Below the pieces are notes generated by a model, which worked only from the letters and a program-made list of their open reading frames with translations, was not told the DNA's origin and searched no databases. Position numbers and translations under genes: made by a program. Below are positions 1 to 8,017 of a DNA stretch of 48,984 bases, piece by piece. Position 1 is the stretch's first letter; every line of letters starts with the position of its first letter. The stretch comes from a virus, in the IMG/VR virus record IMGVR_UViG_3300046467_000959, positions 1 to 48,984 of that record; one strand, written 5' to 3'.

Positions 1-2
1 AC

Positions 3-92
3 CAGACTTGGGTGCGGGCCATCATGTCGATGGACGCGGGCGCACGACACGTCAAGGCGTTCTCCCTCTGCGACGAGTTGCTCAACAGCTAG
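3..92 (+). CDS. major capsid protein, C-terminal end (partial)
   Basis: This is the last 29 codons of a gene that begins before the window, ending in TAG at 90-92. The peptide (QTWVRAIMSMDAG...) has no motif of its own. Its position directly before the head-tail connector genes is where an HK97-type major capsid gene ends, and the N-terminal 190 codons of such a gene lie at the other end of the window. Direct joining of the two window ends does not keep frame, so an internal stretch of capsid sequence is absent. The identity is inferred from gene order. Confidence 0.6.
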   Translation, partial: QTWVRAIMSMDAGARHVKAFSLCDELLNS

Positions 93-112
93 GTCTACGC
101 TACTGAGTGCCA

Positions 113-148
113 CCCGCTGATCCGGTTCCCTCACGCCGGGTCAGCGGG
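113..148 (+). terminator. strong hairpin after the capsid gene
   Basis: Arms 113-125 and 136-148 pair over about 13 positions (CCCGCTGA with TCAGCGGG, one G-T wobble, CCGG with CCGG) around a 10-base loop. No T tract follows, so it may be a weak terminator or an mRNA-stabilising structure that sets capsid mRNA level rather than a full intrinsic terminator. Confidence 0.5.
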
Positions 149-174
149 AGGCCTCCCCTCTGGAGACCACGGAC

Positions 175-333
175 ATGGCTAAGAAGAAAGCCACCGACGA
201 GAAGCCAGCCGCCAAGAAGCCGAGCAAGAAGGACGCGGAGCTGCTGGTGCCGACCCGGTACACGATCCCGCCATGCCCGATGTCACGCAAAGAGACGTTG
301 GCATACGTTGACAAGTGGAAAAAGGAATTGTGA
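175..333 (+). CDS. small Lys/Ala-rich protein downstream of the capsid gene
   Basis: A 52-residue reading frame starts at ATG 175 and stops at TGA 331-333, just before the connector gene. The N-terminal half is a run of Lys, Ala and Pro (MAKKKATDEKPAAKKPSKK). The C-terminal half (LLVPTRYTIPPCPMS, then a Lys-rich helix) is less biased. Small basic proteins of this kind often sit between capsid and connector genes in siphophages, but I do not recognise a family. A capsid-associated or nucleic-acid-contacting role is only an inference from place and charge. Confidence 0.55.
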   Translation: MAKKKATDEKPAAKKPSKKDAELLVPTRYTIPPCPMSRKETLAYVDKWKKEL

Positions 334-341
334 GGTGAGCC

Positions 342-992
342 GTGGCGTTGACGACCCTCGCCGACCTGAAGACGTACTTGGGCATCAGCGACTCGTCAGA
401 GGACGCCCTGCTCAACCTGTTGATCGCTGACGCTGACGCGGCGATCCTGGGCTACATCGGTCGCACCATCGAGCAGGCCACGCTGACAGAGTATTACAGC
501 GGCGACGGGACGCAGATGCTCGTGCTGAAGCAGCGTCCCGTGACGGCGGTGACTTCGGTTCACGTTGACCAGTCGGGCTATTCCGGGCAGGGCAGCGGGG
601 CGTTCGCCAGCGCCACCGAGTGGACAGCGGGCGAGGACTTCTACATCCGCACCGAGGTCGAGAACGAATCCAACACCGGGGAACTGGTGGCGATCAAGGG
701 GCCGGGGACGTTCACCGCTGACCACCAGCCGAAGACCTGGGGCGAGTGGCCGCACGGTACGGGCAACGTGAAGGTGATCTACACCGCCGGATACGCGACG
801 GTGCCGAGCGACCTCGCTGGCGGGTGTCGGATCCTGGTGGCGTGGATGCGGGCCAGCCGGGACAACGGGATGCCGGTGAAGTCTGAGAAGCTGGGGTCGT
901 ATTCGTACACGCTGCTCGATGATACGGGGATCCCCGAGTTGGCGACGATCAGGGGCATCTGCAACCGATACCGGAACATGATTCTGATATGA
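342..992 (+). CDS. head-tail connector (gp6-like adaptor)
   Basis: The 216-residue protein opens with a helical segment typical of HK97 gp6 / phage_connect_1 adaptors (LADLKTYLGISDSSEDALLNLLIADADAAILGYIGR, given here as the pattern L-x-DLK-x-YLG followed by an LLNLLI helix). The central YYSGDG and LKQRPV motif is shared by this family. It forms the ring that docks under the portal once DNA is packaged. The start is GTG 342, with TGAGGTGAG just upstream. The stop overlaps the next gene by 4 bases. The protein is longer than the 100-150 residues common in the family because of an added region at about 90-150. Confidence 0.75.
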   Translation: MALTTLADLKTYLGISDSSEDALLNLLIADADAAILGYIGRTIEQATLTEYYSGDGTQMLVLKQRPVTAVTSVHVDQSGYSGQGSGAFASATEWTAGEDFYIRTEVENESNTGELVAIKGPGTFTADHQPKTWGEWPHGTGNVKVIYTAGYATVPSDLAGGCRILVAWMRASRDNGMPVKSEKLGSYSYTLLDDTGIPELATIRGICNRYRNMILI

Positions 993-1330
993 GCCTGAGC
1001 GGACTCCTCACGCAGCGAGCGACGATTGAGCGATGGGCACGCACGGTGGATGATTACGGTGAGGTCGCACCGAGCTGGGCCAGTTCATCGACCGACGTGC
1101 CGTGCCTGATCCAACAGCGCAACGGAAAGATCGACGAGACAGCGGCGGGCCGCGAGTATGATTTCAGCGCGGTGGGGTTCTTCAAGCCGGGTGCAGACAT
1201 CAAGCCCCAGGCCAGCGACAACGCGGACGGTGACCGGATCGTGGTGGACAGTGCGACGTACCAGGTGCGGGGCGTGGGTGACGAGACGGGACGGGGCAAA
1301 CTGTTGACGGTCTACCTGGAGCGTGACTGA
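989..1330 (+). CDS. head-tail joining / head closure protein
   Basis: The 113-residue protein starts with SLSGLLTQRATIERWARTVDDYGE, the usual opening of SPP1 gp16-like head closure proteins (phage_H_T_join): an R-x-T-I-E-R strand followed by a D-x-G turn. The C terminus (YQVRGVGDETGRGKLLTVYLERD) matches the last beta strands of that small barrel. It would close the connector and bind the tail. ATG 989 overlaps the previous stop, and the stop overlaps the next ATG by one base. Confidence 0.75.
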   Translation: MSLSGLLTQRATIERWARTVDDYGEVAPSWASSSTDVPCLIQQRNGKIDETAAGREYDFSAVGFFKPGADIKPQASDNADGDRIVVDSATYQVRGVGDETGRGKLLTVYLERD

Positions 1331-1860
1331 TGGCTGGATTCCCTGGCGCTAAGTTGATGAACGCGTTGAAATGGCAGAAGGCGTTATTCGCCGCCGATAC
1401 CAAGGTCAAGGTCGGCATCCGGTCTGGGTTGGTCAAGATTGGTCAGGCAGTATCGACGCAGGCCAAGACGCGCGTCCCGGTGTCCAGCGGGGCGGCCAGA
1501 GATAAGGCTACCGGACGGTTCAAAAGCAAGGGCTCCAAAGCCGGGCATCTGAGGCAGTCTATCCGATACGAGGTAGTCGGTACGACGGCGGTGACTATGG
1601 AAGCGAGGATCGGGACGAACGTGGAGTACGGAGTGTTCGTCGAGTACGGGACAGACAGGATAGCCGGTGGAGCTGTGAAGGCTCTGGGAATGGGCGACCA
1701 GATCCAGGATTCCCAGGCGATTTTCTCATGGCCTGCGTTGGCGGCGAGAAACGGTAAGGAACAGCAGATGCCTTGGCTACGGCCAGCCGCGTTCATGTAC
1801 CGGGCCAAAGCGAAGGGCATAATGATCACAGCCATGAACAGAGCAAGGAAGATAAAATAA
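1330..1860 (+). CDS. HK97 gp10-like neck/tail component
   Basis: In this 176-residue protein the middle (GHLRQSIRYEV, then NVEYGVFVEYGT) is the hallmark of the HK97-gp10_like family: a strand with L-R-x-S-I and an EYG-x-x-x-EYGT motif. A basic segment at about 50-75 precedes it. Members sit between the head closure and tail terminator genes, as here, and help attach or terminate the tail. AT-richer codons than its neighbours (for example the run of ATA and AAA at the end) suggest a different recent history, though the length is normal. Confidence 0.75.
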   Translation: MAGFPGAKLMNALKWQKALFAADTKVKVGIRSGLVKIGQAVSTQAKTRVPVSSGAARDKATGRFKSKGSKAGHLRQSIRYEVVGTTAVTMEARIGTNVEYGVFVEYGTDRIAGGAVKALGMGDQIQDSQAIFSWPALAARNGKEQQMPWLRPAAFMYRAKAKGIMITAMNRARKIK

Positions 1861-1861
1861 G

Positions 1862-2302
1862 GTGGCTGATCTGTCAGAAGTCTGGAAGGGGATCCGCGAT
1901 GTCCTCGTCGGCGACGCGACGCTGACCGCCATGCTGTCGTCGGCGTCGTCGGTCTACGAACGCGACCCGCCGCTGGAGACTGGATTTCCTATGCTCACGC
2001 TGTGGCAGGTCACCGACGGGGCAGTCAACGCTGTCAGCGGCTACGGCGAGTTCCGTGCTGACGTGCAGATCGACGTGTGGTCAACCAGCCCCAGGACCAA
2101 CGAGCAGATCAAGTCACGTTTGGACGAACTGTTGGAGATCCCGCGAGTGGTGACGACGCAGATCAGCACGACGAATTACAACGTGACAAACTGCACTCGC
2201 ACCAATTCACGGTTCGTTGGTACAGTAGAGATCGAGGACGACGGGAAGCACATACGTCACCTCGCCACGGAATGGCGAGTGACGATCCGCAAAACGACAT
2301 AG
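1862..2302 (+). CDS. tail terminator protein (DUF3168-like)
   Basis: This 146-residue protein starts at GTG 1862, directly after the preceding TAA. The order is an N-terminal helix (WKGIRDVLVGDATLTAMLS), a P-x-L-x-x-G-F-P-M-L segment, then strands ending in a W-R-V-T-I motif. This fits the DUF3168 / gpU fold that caps the end of the tail tube. Gene order between gp10-like and the major tail protein supports the call. No unusual feature is seen. Confidence 0.65.
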   Translation: MADLSEVWKGIRDVLVGDATLTAMLSSASSVYERDPPLETGFPMLTLWQVTDGAVNAVSGYGEFRADVQIDVWSTSPRTNEQIKSRLDELLEIPRVVTTQISTTNYNVTNCTRTNSRFVGTVEIEDDGKHIRHLATEWRVTIRKTT

Positions 2303-2315
2303 CAGGAGATGACTC

Positions 2316-2813
2316 ATGGCGATTGGTGACATTGTTGGTGGCCCGGCTGACGTGGAGCTGGGGGCAGCATCATCGGAAGCGACCATCGGAAACACGACCG
2401 GGGGCGTCACCGCGACGGTGACACCGCAGAACCGCGAACGGATCGTGGACAAGTACGGCTCGACCGCCATTGCCATCATCCACACGGGTGACGAGGTGCG
2501 GGTGACCGTTCCTTGGGCCGAGTGGGCGCAAGCGACGCTGAATGAAATATACGACCCCGGCACCGACGCCGGTACGTCGAAGGGCGTCGGTCGTTCGGCT
2601 GGCTACATCTACACGACCCAGTCGATGGACATCACGCCGTTCCTGACAGCCGACGCCGCCAAGACCGTCGAGTTCTACAAGGTGACGCCCATCGGCGAGG
2701 TCAGCATGGCGTTCAACAACGACGACGACCGGATCATGGAAGTCGAATACGCCGCCCTTGCTGACGTGACCAAAACTGACGGCTCGCTTGTCGGATTGCT
2801 GAACCTGAGCTAG
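2316..2813 (+). CDS. major tail protein
   Basis: A 165-residue tube subunit: an N-terminal IGDIVGGPADVELG strand, a long loop, and strands such as GEVSMAFNNDDDRIMEVEYAAL that fit the tail-tube fold in which subunits stack as hexamers. It follows the tail terminator and is followed by the only strong T-tailed terminator in the tail region, the usual setting of the most highly expressed tail gene. The SD is AGGAG, 7 bases before the ATG. Confidence 0.75.
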   Translation: MAIGDIVGGPADVELGAASSEATIGNTTGGVTATVTPQNRERIVDKYGSTAIAIIHTGDEVRVTVPWAEWAQATLNEIYDPGTDAGTSKGVGRSAGYIYTTQSMDITPFLTADAAKTVEFYKVTPIGEVSMAFNNDDDRIMEVEYAALADVTKTDGSLVGLLNLS

Positions 2814-2839
2814 TCGCTGCTTGAGTCGCTGCCCTCCTG

Positions 2840-2884
2840 ACGTTAGGCTAGTCGGAAACCACACCGGCTGGCCTAGCGTTTTTT
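2840..2884 (+). terminator. intrinsic terminator after the major tail gene
   Basis: Arms 2840-2855 and 2864-2879 pair across 16 positions with three G-T wobbles, leave an 8-base loop, and run into six T (2879-2884). It should trim read-through from the major tail gene into the chaperone and tape-measure genes. Confidence 0.88.
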
Positions 2885-2899
2885 ATGGGAGGAACACGG

Positions 2900-3391
2900 A
2901 TGGCGAAGAAGAAGGTTGAGCGGCCCGCGACCATCGACGTGGAGATCAGCACCGGGGAAGTCATCACGGTGGGGATGCTCGATTGGAAGGGTTACAAGGA
3001 ACTAAAGCCAGCGCTAGTGAACACGATGGCGCAAAGGGCGGCAGAGACATTCTCCGACCCTGGTGTTCTGGAAGGCACTGGCGGCGCGGCGGCGATGGCT
3101 CCGCTCTTGGCGGGACTCGACGAGGCGATGAGTGACCTGACCCCATTGTTCGTCGAGGCCTGCGTTGAGGACAAGAACTCCCTGGGTGTCGTCAGCCGTC
3201 CGATTGACTGGCTCAGGCTCCGCGAAGCAGCGGCCCAGGTCAACGACCTCAACGAGATCCTGGAACTGGAGGGAAACGCACTGGCGGCGGCGATCACAGC
3301 AGTGATGAGCCGCCTGATGGGAGCGACCGATGGTGGGTTGCAATTGAGCACCAGCTCGCTGCCGCTTACGGGTGGACAGTCCCAGACATAA
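2900..3391 (+). CDS. tail assembly chaperone (gpG-like)
   Basis: The start is ATG 2900, with GGGAGGAAC 6 bases upstream; an earlier in-frame ATG at 2885 overlaps the terminator and lacks an SD. The 163-residue product (MAKKKVERPATIDVEI, a T-x-G-E-V-I-T-V strand, then helices) sits between major tail protein and tape measure, the place of lambda gpG/T. Chaperones of this family coat the tape measure during tail assembly and leave afterwards. A GGGAAAC heptamer at 3271-3277 allows a -1 shift into the next frame. Confidence 0.7.
   Translation: MAKKKVERPATIDVEISTGEVITVGMLDWKGYKELKPALVNTMAQRAAETFSDPGVLEGTGGAAAMAPLLAGLDEAMSDLTPLFVEACVEDKNSLGVVSRPIDWLRLREAAAQVNDLNEILELEGNALAAAITAVMSRLMGATDGGLQLSTSSLPLTGGQSQT
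3271..3277 (+). promoter_or_regulatory. candidate -1 ribosomal slippery site GGGAAAC
   Basis: In the zero frame the codons are GGA AAC preceded by G, so the heptamer reads G GGA AAC, the X XXY YYZ form used in lambda-like G/GT frameshifts. After a one-base backward slip the frame stays open from 3277 into the next gene at 3397 and on to 3825. The intervening peptide ends in protein-like sequence (IEHQLAAAYGWTVPDINR), which suggests real translation there. Confidence 0.55.
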
Positions 3392-3396
3392 ACCGG

Positions 3397-3825
3397 ATGC
3401 CGTGGATCGACGTGTTCGGTCATCTGCACGAGATCATCCAGAGCAAGGTCGGCGCACTGCGGTGGGCGATCACGGCGGCGTCCTATGCGCACATGGAAAA
3501 GGCTGGCCGTAACTCGGTGGACGCTTCGCTAAAGGAATACGAGTCGGTTGAGGTACGACCGGGCAAGGGGACGACAAACACTCAGGTCAAACACGCCGCC
3601 TACGACGCGATGCCGGACGAAGCCAGGGTGTTGTCTATCGGAAGCTGTCTGGCGAACGAGGGGCTGGTCTTCCTCGACAGACGGCAACACCATCGGGAAT
3701 GGCTGGCTGAGAAAGGTATATCGCCCGAGGATGCCCGGTTGCGGTATACTGCGTGGAGAGCCGAAAAGGACGCCGCCAAGGAGAAGCGGGCAGGCGGTGG
3801 TGATCCGGTGGGTGGAGATGATTGA
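3397..3825 (+). CDS. tail assembly chaperone extension (gpT-like)
   Basis: The frame is -1 relative to the preceding chaperone and is open from at least 3277. The ATG at 3397 has no convincing SD, and convincing protein sequence extends upstream of it. The natural product is therefore probably a GT fusion 2900-3825 made by frameshifting. The visible part is 142 residues (WIDVFGHLHEIIQSKVGALRW..., a helix-rich domain, then a charged Lys/Arg/Gly tail). Such T domains bind the tube subunit while the G domain binds the tape measure. The stop TGA at 3823-3825 overlaps the next ATG. Confidence 0.7.
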   Translation: MPWIDVFGHLHEIIQSKVGALRWAITAASYAHMEKAGRNSVDASLKEYESVEVRPGKGTTNTQVKHAAYDAMPDEARVLSIGSCLANEGLVFLDRRQHHREWLAEKGISPEDARLRYTAWRAEKDAAKEKRAGGGDPVGGDD

Positions 3826-4205
3826 TGGCGGACACGGTCACGCTCGGAACGGTGACGATGAACGGGCCGGTCGGTGGCGGTCAGAGCGTGCGACCCAAGG
3901 CCCGGTTCGTCTCCGGTCGCACGGTCAACGGGACAACCTACGTCTACCAGAAGAACGACCAAACGCAGAACGTCTGGGTGTTGTCCTTCAAAGACCTGAC
4001 CGCCGTCCAGAAGACAGCGTTGCAGACATATTTCAACGACGTGGCGAAGGGGCCGAGCAACACGTTCAGCTACACCCACACGGACGGGACGACCTACACG
4101 GGTGTCAGGTTCCTCGACAACGTGTTGGAGTTCAGTCGGATCGACGGCGGTGCGTTCTTCAGTTGTAATCTCGAACTCCTTATCGCCGCCGAGGTTGACG
4201 ACTGA
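3825..4205 (+). CDS. putative minor tail protein, Dit/DUF2460-like
   Basis: The 126-residue product starts at ATG 3825 (SD GGTGGAG); a TTG three bases earlier is possible. It is rich in beta strands. The segment WVLSFKDLTAVQKTALQTYFND followed by an F-x-Y-x-H-x-D-G-T-T-Y strand resembles distal-tail and DUF2460 proteins, which contain a W-x-L-x-F-x-x-L helix. Its place between chaperones and tape measure is unusual, as distal tail genes normally follow the tape measure. The fold call is from pattern only. Confidence 0.45.
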   Translation: MADTVTLGTVTMNGPVGGGQSVRPKARFVSGRTVNGTTYVYQKNDQTQNVWVLSFKDLTAVQKTALQTYFNDVAKGPSNTFSYTHTDGTTYTGVRFLDNVLEFSRIDGGAFFSCNLELLIAAEVDD

Positions 4206-7200
4206 TGCCCGGTGAAATCCAAACCTTAGTCACAATCTTCCGGGCTAACTCGACTCAGTTCCATGCGTCGATCAAACGCATGGCGGCGTCGGTGAAGCGG
4301 CTGGCGGCGGTGACGGCTACAGCAGGCAAAGCTATAGGTTCGTCGTTCCAGCAGATCGGGATGGTGGCGGGCGGTGCCACCATCCTCGCCATCAAACACT
4401 TCGCGGAATACGAAAAGCGGATGGTGGCGGTGAAAGCCGTCACCGGAGCGACCGGCAGGGAATACGCAAAGCTACAGAAGAAGGCGAAGGAGATGGGTGC
4501 CACCACCATCTTCACCGCTGAAGAATCAGCCGAAGCGATGCAGGTCATGGCGATGGCCGGGCTGACTACCGGCGAAATCATGATGGCGATTGGGCCAGCG
4601 ATGGAGCTGGCGGCGGCGGGTGAGATCAGCGTAGCGGACGCGGCTGACATTGCCGCCAAGACCATGCGCGGAATGCAGTTGACCGCGTCGGATTTGACGA
4701 CGGTTAACAACGTCCTGGTCGGGGCGCTTACCACCAGCAACACGACCATGATGATGCTCGGTGATGCGTTGAAGTACGTTGCCCCGCTTGCGGCATCGAC
4801 CGGGACCAGTATTGAGGACACGGTGGCGGCAATCGGCAAGCTGTCCGATGCTGGCTTCCAGGGGTCGATGGCGGGCACCGGACTGCGGCAGATAATGGCG
4901 AAGCTGTCGGGGTCGGCACCGGCGGTTACCGCCAAACTGGAAGGGATGGGAATCAAGACGCTCGATGCGGCGGGCAATATGCGCCCGCTGTTCGACATCA
5001 TTGCCGACATCGAGGCAAAAGGGTTATCTGCTGGAATGATCATGCAGTTGTTCGGCGCACGGGCCGGGCCGCAGATGCTCGCCCTGCTTGGCGTCGGGTC
5101 TGATGCACTCAGGGATTATTCTGACGAACTACACGCCGCAGACGAAGCGGGTATCGCCGCCCAGATCACGCAGGAGAAACTCAACTCGGTCTGGGGCCAG
5201 TATAAGCTGATGGTGTCGGCTGTCAGCGGTGTGGTCATCGAAGCCGTCGAGAAGATGCTGGGAAGCGTGCGCGGGTTACAGTCCGGTTTCCTGGAGTTCT
5301 TTGAAGACGCCAAGAAACGGGAAGGACTGGTCAACGGTCTGGCGGCGGTCTTCAAGAAGACAGTCGATGTCGCCAGGTCACTGACAGCCGCTCTTGTCAA
5401 AGCGTCTCCGGCCATCGGCCAAGTGGCTTCCATGTTCGGCAAAGTGATCGGGAAGGTGAGTGACTTCCTGATCAAGAACCCACTAGTTCTGGCTGCGTTC
5501 GTAGCGTGGAAAGCGGCCCAACTGCTGGGAGTCGTACCTGCGCTGATGTCAACAGTCCGTTGGCTCGGCGTAATGATCTCGACGATGAGTGTCGGGGTGG
5601 TCAAGGCTATCGGCCAGATGATCGTTGCGATGGGTGCGCCCCTGCTTGGATCGTTAGGTCTGGCAAAGGGTGGCTTTGCCTCGATGGGAGTAGCAGCGAC
5701 AGCGGCATGGGCAGCGGCGACCGTTGGCATCACGTTGCTCATCGCCGGGCTGATCACGCTCGGTGCGTGGTTGATCTCCAGGCGCGAAAAGATCCTGGCG
5801 TGGGCGCAGAGTATCAGCGGCAACCTGATCCCCACCATCAGGAGGATCGGCGGTGAGGTTCTCGACTGGGTTAAATCTCGATGGGCGATGTTCCTCGAGT
5901 GGTTTGAATCCAAGGCGACGCCGATCATCGACAAGATAGCCGACGCGTGGGAGCAACGGGTATGGCCCGCGTTGCAGCGGGTGTGGGAAGTCATCTCGAC
6001 GAAGCTGATGCCAGCGTTCGGTAGACTCATAGCTAAGGTGGGCAGCAAGCTGATGCCCATCTTGGAGGATCTGGGCGCAATTCTGGGCATGGCGTTGATC
6101 CTGGCGCTCATATCCTTTGCGGAGTGGCTGGAGCGGAGCGTCCCGCTACTGGAGGCTTTTGCAGACGCGGTCGAGGCTTCAACGCCGTACATCGTGGGGT
6201 TCATAGAGGCGGGGCTGCAACCGCTAAAGGGTGTCCTGTTTACGATCAAGATGATACTCGGCGCGCTGATAAAACAGTTCGAGAAGCTCCAAGCCCTGAT
6301 GTTGGCCGGACTCCCCGGTATGGATGCCGGGGACCAGGCGGCCCTGGATGCAGCTGTGGAGCGGAACAAGGCCAAAGCCCATGCGATAGATGCGGAGCGG
6401 GAAAGGCAACAGGCGGCACGGGACGCCCCGCTCCCCGGCGACACCGACGACGAGACACCGGAGGAACGGAAGAAGCGACGAGCCAAGGCGGTCTCGATGA
6501 GACCGGTTATAGCCACGGGTGGTGGTGTCGGTGCGGGCGCTGGTGGGGGCGCTGGTGGGGGCGCTGGTGGGGGCATGGGTGCGGGCGGTGGTGGTGGCGA
6601 TCCAGCCTCGGCGGGGATTCTTCAACGACGGCAGGATGAGCAACGTGACAAGCTGAGGGAGAAGCAGTTCGGGAGAGAGGCGACGACAGAGACTGGCGAG
6701 TTCGGTGACTTCCTGGACAGCCGTCCTAGCGCCGGGATGATTGGTGATTATCTCGACACCGTGGATGGAATCTCGGCTGCTGACAAGACAGCGGTGGCCG
6801 ACCGATACGATGCCCAGGACGCGGCCAACGAGCGGGATCTGGAACAAGACTTAGCCGCTGCCAACACTCGACTTGAGGCTGCACGTAAACAGAAAGAGAA
6901 GCAGTTGGAGTGGATGCAGTCGTCGGGGTCGTCAGAGGAGTTCATCGAAAAGCAGCGACAGCAGAACAGGATTGACCTCCAGAAGATGAAAGCGAAGGAG
7001 GACAAGGACATCGGCGACAAGGACGCCGCCCGGCGCAAGGCCAACGCCGACCAAGCCGAGCAGGATTATCTTGCACGTCGATCTGCGCACCACCAGCGGG
7101 AGGCTCGTCTGAACGCGGAGAAGGACCAGCTTGAAGTGGGTTCCCTGACGAAGCGTCTGGAGGCTCAGAGAACTCACGGCGACCAAGCGTTGAACTTCGC

Positions 7201-8017
7201 GACCGAGCAGACGCAGCGGGAGTTCACTCTACTCCAGCAGAAGTTTCAGGCCGGGCAGATCACGCAGGAGGAATACGCTGCCAGTCTCGCCCGGCTCAAC
7301 CACGGGTTCTCGACCGGGCAGCAATGGGCGACGAGATTGACCCAAGCGCAGAACCTCGTCGCCAACTCGTCGGCTGGGATACAGCGGCACATGGCGGGGG
7401 TGAGGCAGAAGTTTCTCCAGTTGCAGAACACGTTCCAGCAGGGGAACATGACGCAGTCGCAATACAATGCGGCGCTGAAGGAACTCAACAAGTCGATGAA
7501 CGAAGGTACGGCGGCGGCGAGAAAGGAAGCTGCGGCCAAACGGAAATCTATGCAACGGGCGAGCGGAGGGGGACGCGGTGGCGGTGGCGGTGGTGGTGGT
7601 GGTGGACAGCAGGTTGACGCGAGCAAGGCTCACCCGCTCGACGTTATGTTCCGCGATCTGGCGATGGCGATGGCACGAGCGGGTGCGGTGCATCCGTGGG
7701 GTGACAAGTATGCGACCCGAATAAGCAACCTCCGAAGCCGACAGAATGCTCGCTTTAAAGCGGAGATGGACATTGCCGCAATTCAAAAGAAGATAAACGA
7801 CTACACGCTGGCACAGAAGCGTCGGCAGATGGCGTGGCTGAGGGCGAATGCACCGATGTACGGAACAGCCGGAGTTGACCCCGGCATGGTGACCAAAACC
7901 GAAGGCAACGTCACGATGTCGTTCCCGAACGTCACGCGGATGAACAACGAGGAGATCGCTTCGGTGTCCGACCGCATCGACGAGTATAGAGAACGAGTCG
8001 GGCGGCAGGTGGTCTAG
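4205..8017 (+). CDS. tape measure protein
   Basis: A 1270-residue protein that sets tail length. Residues about 50-340 match the TP901-type tape-measure core (MAMAGLTTGEIM, the A-D-I-A-A-K-T-M-R-G segment, and a G-T-G-L-R-Q-I-M motif). Residues about 410-530 hold several hydrophobic helices expected to enter the host membrane. After residue 770 come Gly-rich spacers, long charged coiled coils with many Gln and Glu, and a second Gly tract near 1120. If each residue spans about 1.5 angstroms as an extended helix, the tail would be near 190 nm; that is an estimate. No lysozyme or peptidase motif is seen. Confidence 0.92.
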   Translation: MPGEIQTLVTIFRANSTQFHASIKRMAASVKRLAAVTATAGKAIGSSFQQIGMVAGGATILAIKHFAEYEKRMVAVKAVTGATGREYAKLQKKAKEMGATTIFTAEESAEAMQVMAMAGLTTGEIMMAIGPAMELAAAGEISVADAADIAAKTMRGMQLTASDLTTVNNVLVGALTTSNTTMMMLGDALKYVAPLAASTGTSIEDTVAAIGKLSDAGFQGSMAGTGLRQIMAKLSGSAPAVTAKLEGMGIKTLDAAGNMRPLFDIIADIEAKGLSAGMIMQLFGARAGPQMLALLGVGSDALRDYSDELHAADEAGIAAQITQEKLNSVWGQYKLMVSAVSGVVIEAVEKMLGSVRGLQSGFLEFFEDAKKREGLVNGLAAVFKKTVDVARSLTAALVKASPAIGQVASMFGKVIGKVSDFLIKNPLVLAAFVAWKAAQLLGVVPALMSTVRWLGVMISTMSVGVVKAIGQMIVAMGAPLLGSLGLAKGGFASMGVAATAAWAAATVGITLLIAGLITLGAWLISRREKILAWAQSISGNLIPTIRRIGGEVLDWVKSRWAMFLEWFESKATPIIDKIADAWEQRVWPALQRVWEVISTKLMPAFGRLIAKVGSKLMPILEDLGAILGMALILALISFAEWLERSVPLLEAFADAVEASTPYIVGFIEAGLQPLKGVLFTIKMILGALIKQFEKLQALMLAGLPGMDAGDQAALDAAVERNKAKAHAIDAERERQQAARDAPLPGDTDDETPEERKKRRAKAVSMRPVIATGGGVGAGAGGGAGGGAGGGMGAGGGGGDPASAGILQRRQDEQRDKLREKQFGREATTETGEFGDFLDSRPSAGMIGDYLDTVDGISAADKTAVADRYDAQDAANERDLEQDLAAANTRLEAARKQKEKQLEWMQSSGSSEEFIEKQRQQNRIDLQKMKAKEDKDIGDKDAARRKANADQAEQDYLARRSAHHQREARLNAEKDQLEVGSLTKRLEAQRTHGDQALNFATEQTQREFTLLQQKFQAGQITQEEYAASLARLNHGFSTGQQWATRLTQAQNLVANSSAGIQRHMAGVRQKFLQLQNTFQQGNMTQSQYNAALKELNKSMNEGTAAARKEAAAKRKSMQRASGGGRGGGGGGGGGGQQVDASKAHPLDVMFRDLAMAMARAGAVHPWGDKYATRISNLRSRQNARFKAEMDIAAIQKKINDYTLAQKRRQMAWLRANAPMYGTAGVDPGMVTKTEGNVTMSFPNVTRMNNEEIASVSDRIDEYRERVGRQVV

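Noticed and set aside
5116-6576. Long minus-strand frame of 486 codons opposite the tape measure gene
   Set aside because: It is Ala/Ser/Arg-rich with no domain pattern and has no start context. It is a by-product of GC-rich codons on the + strand, as is the 539-codon frame at 16705-18324.
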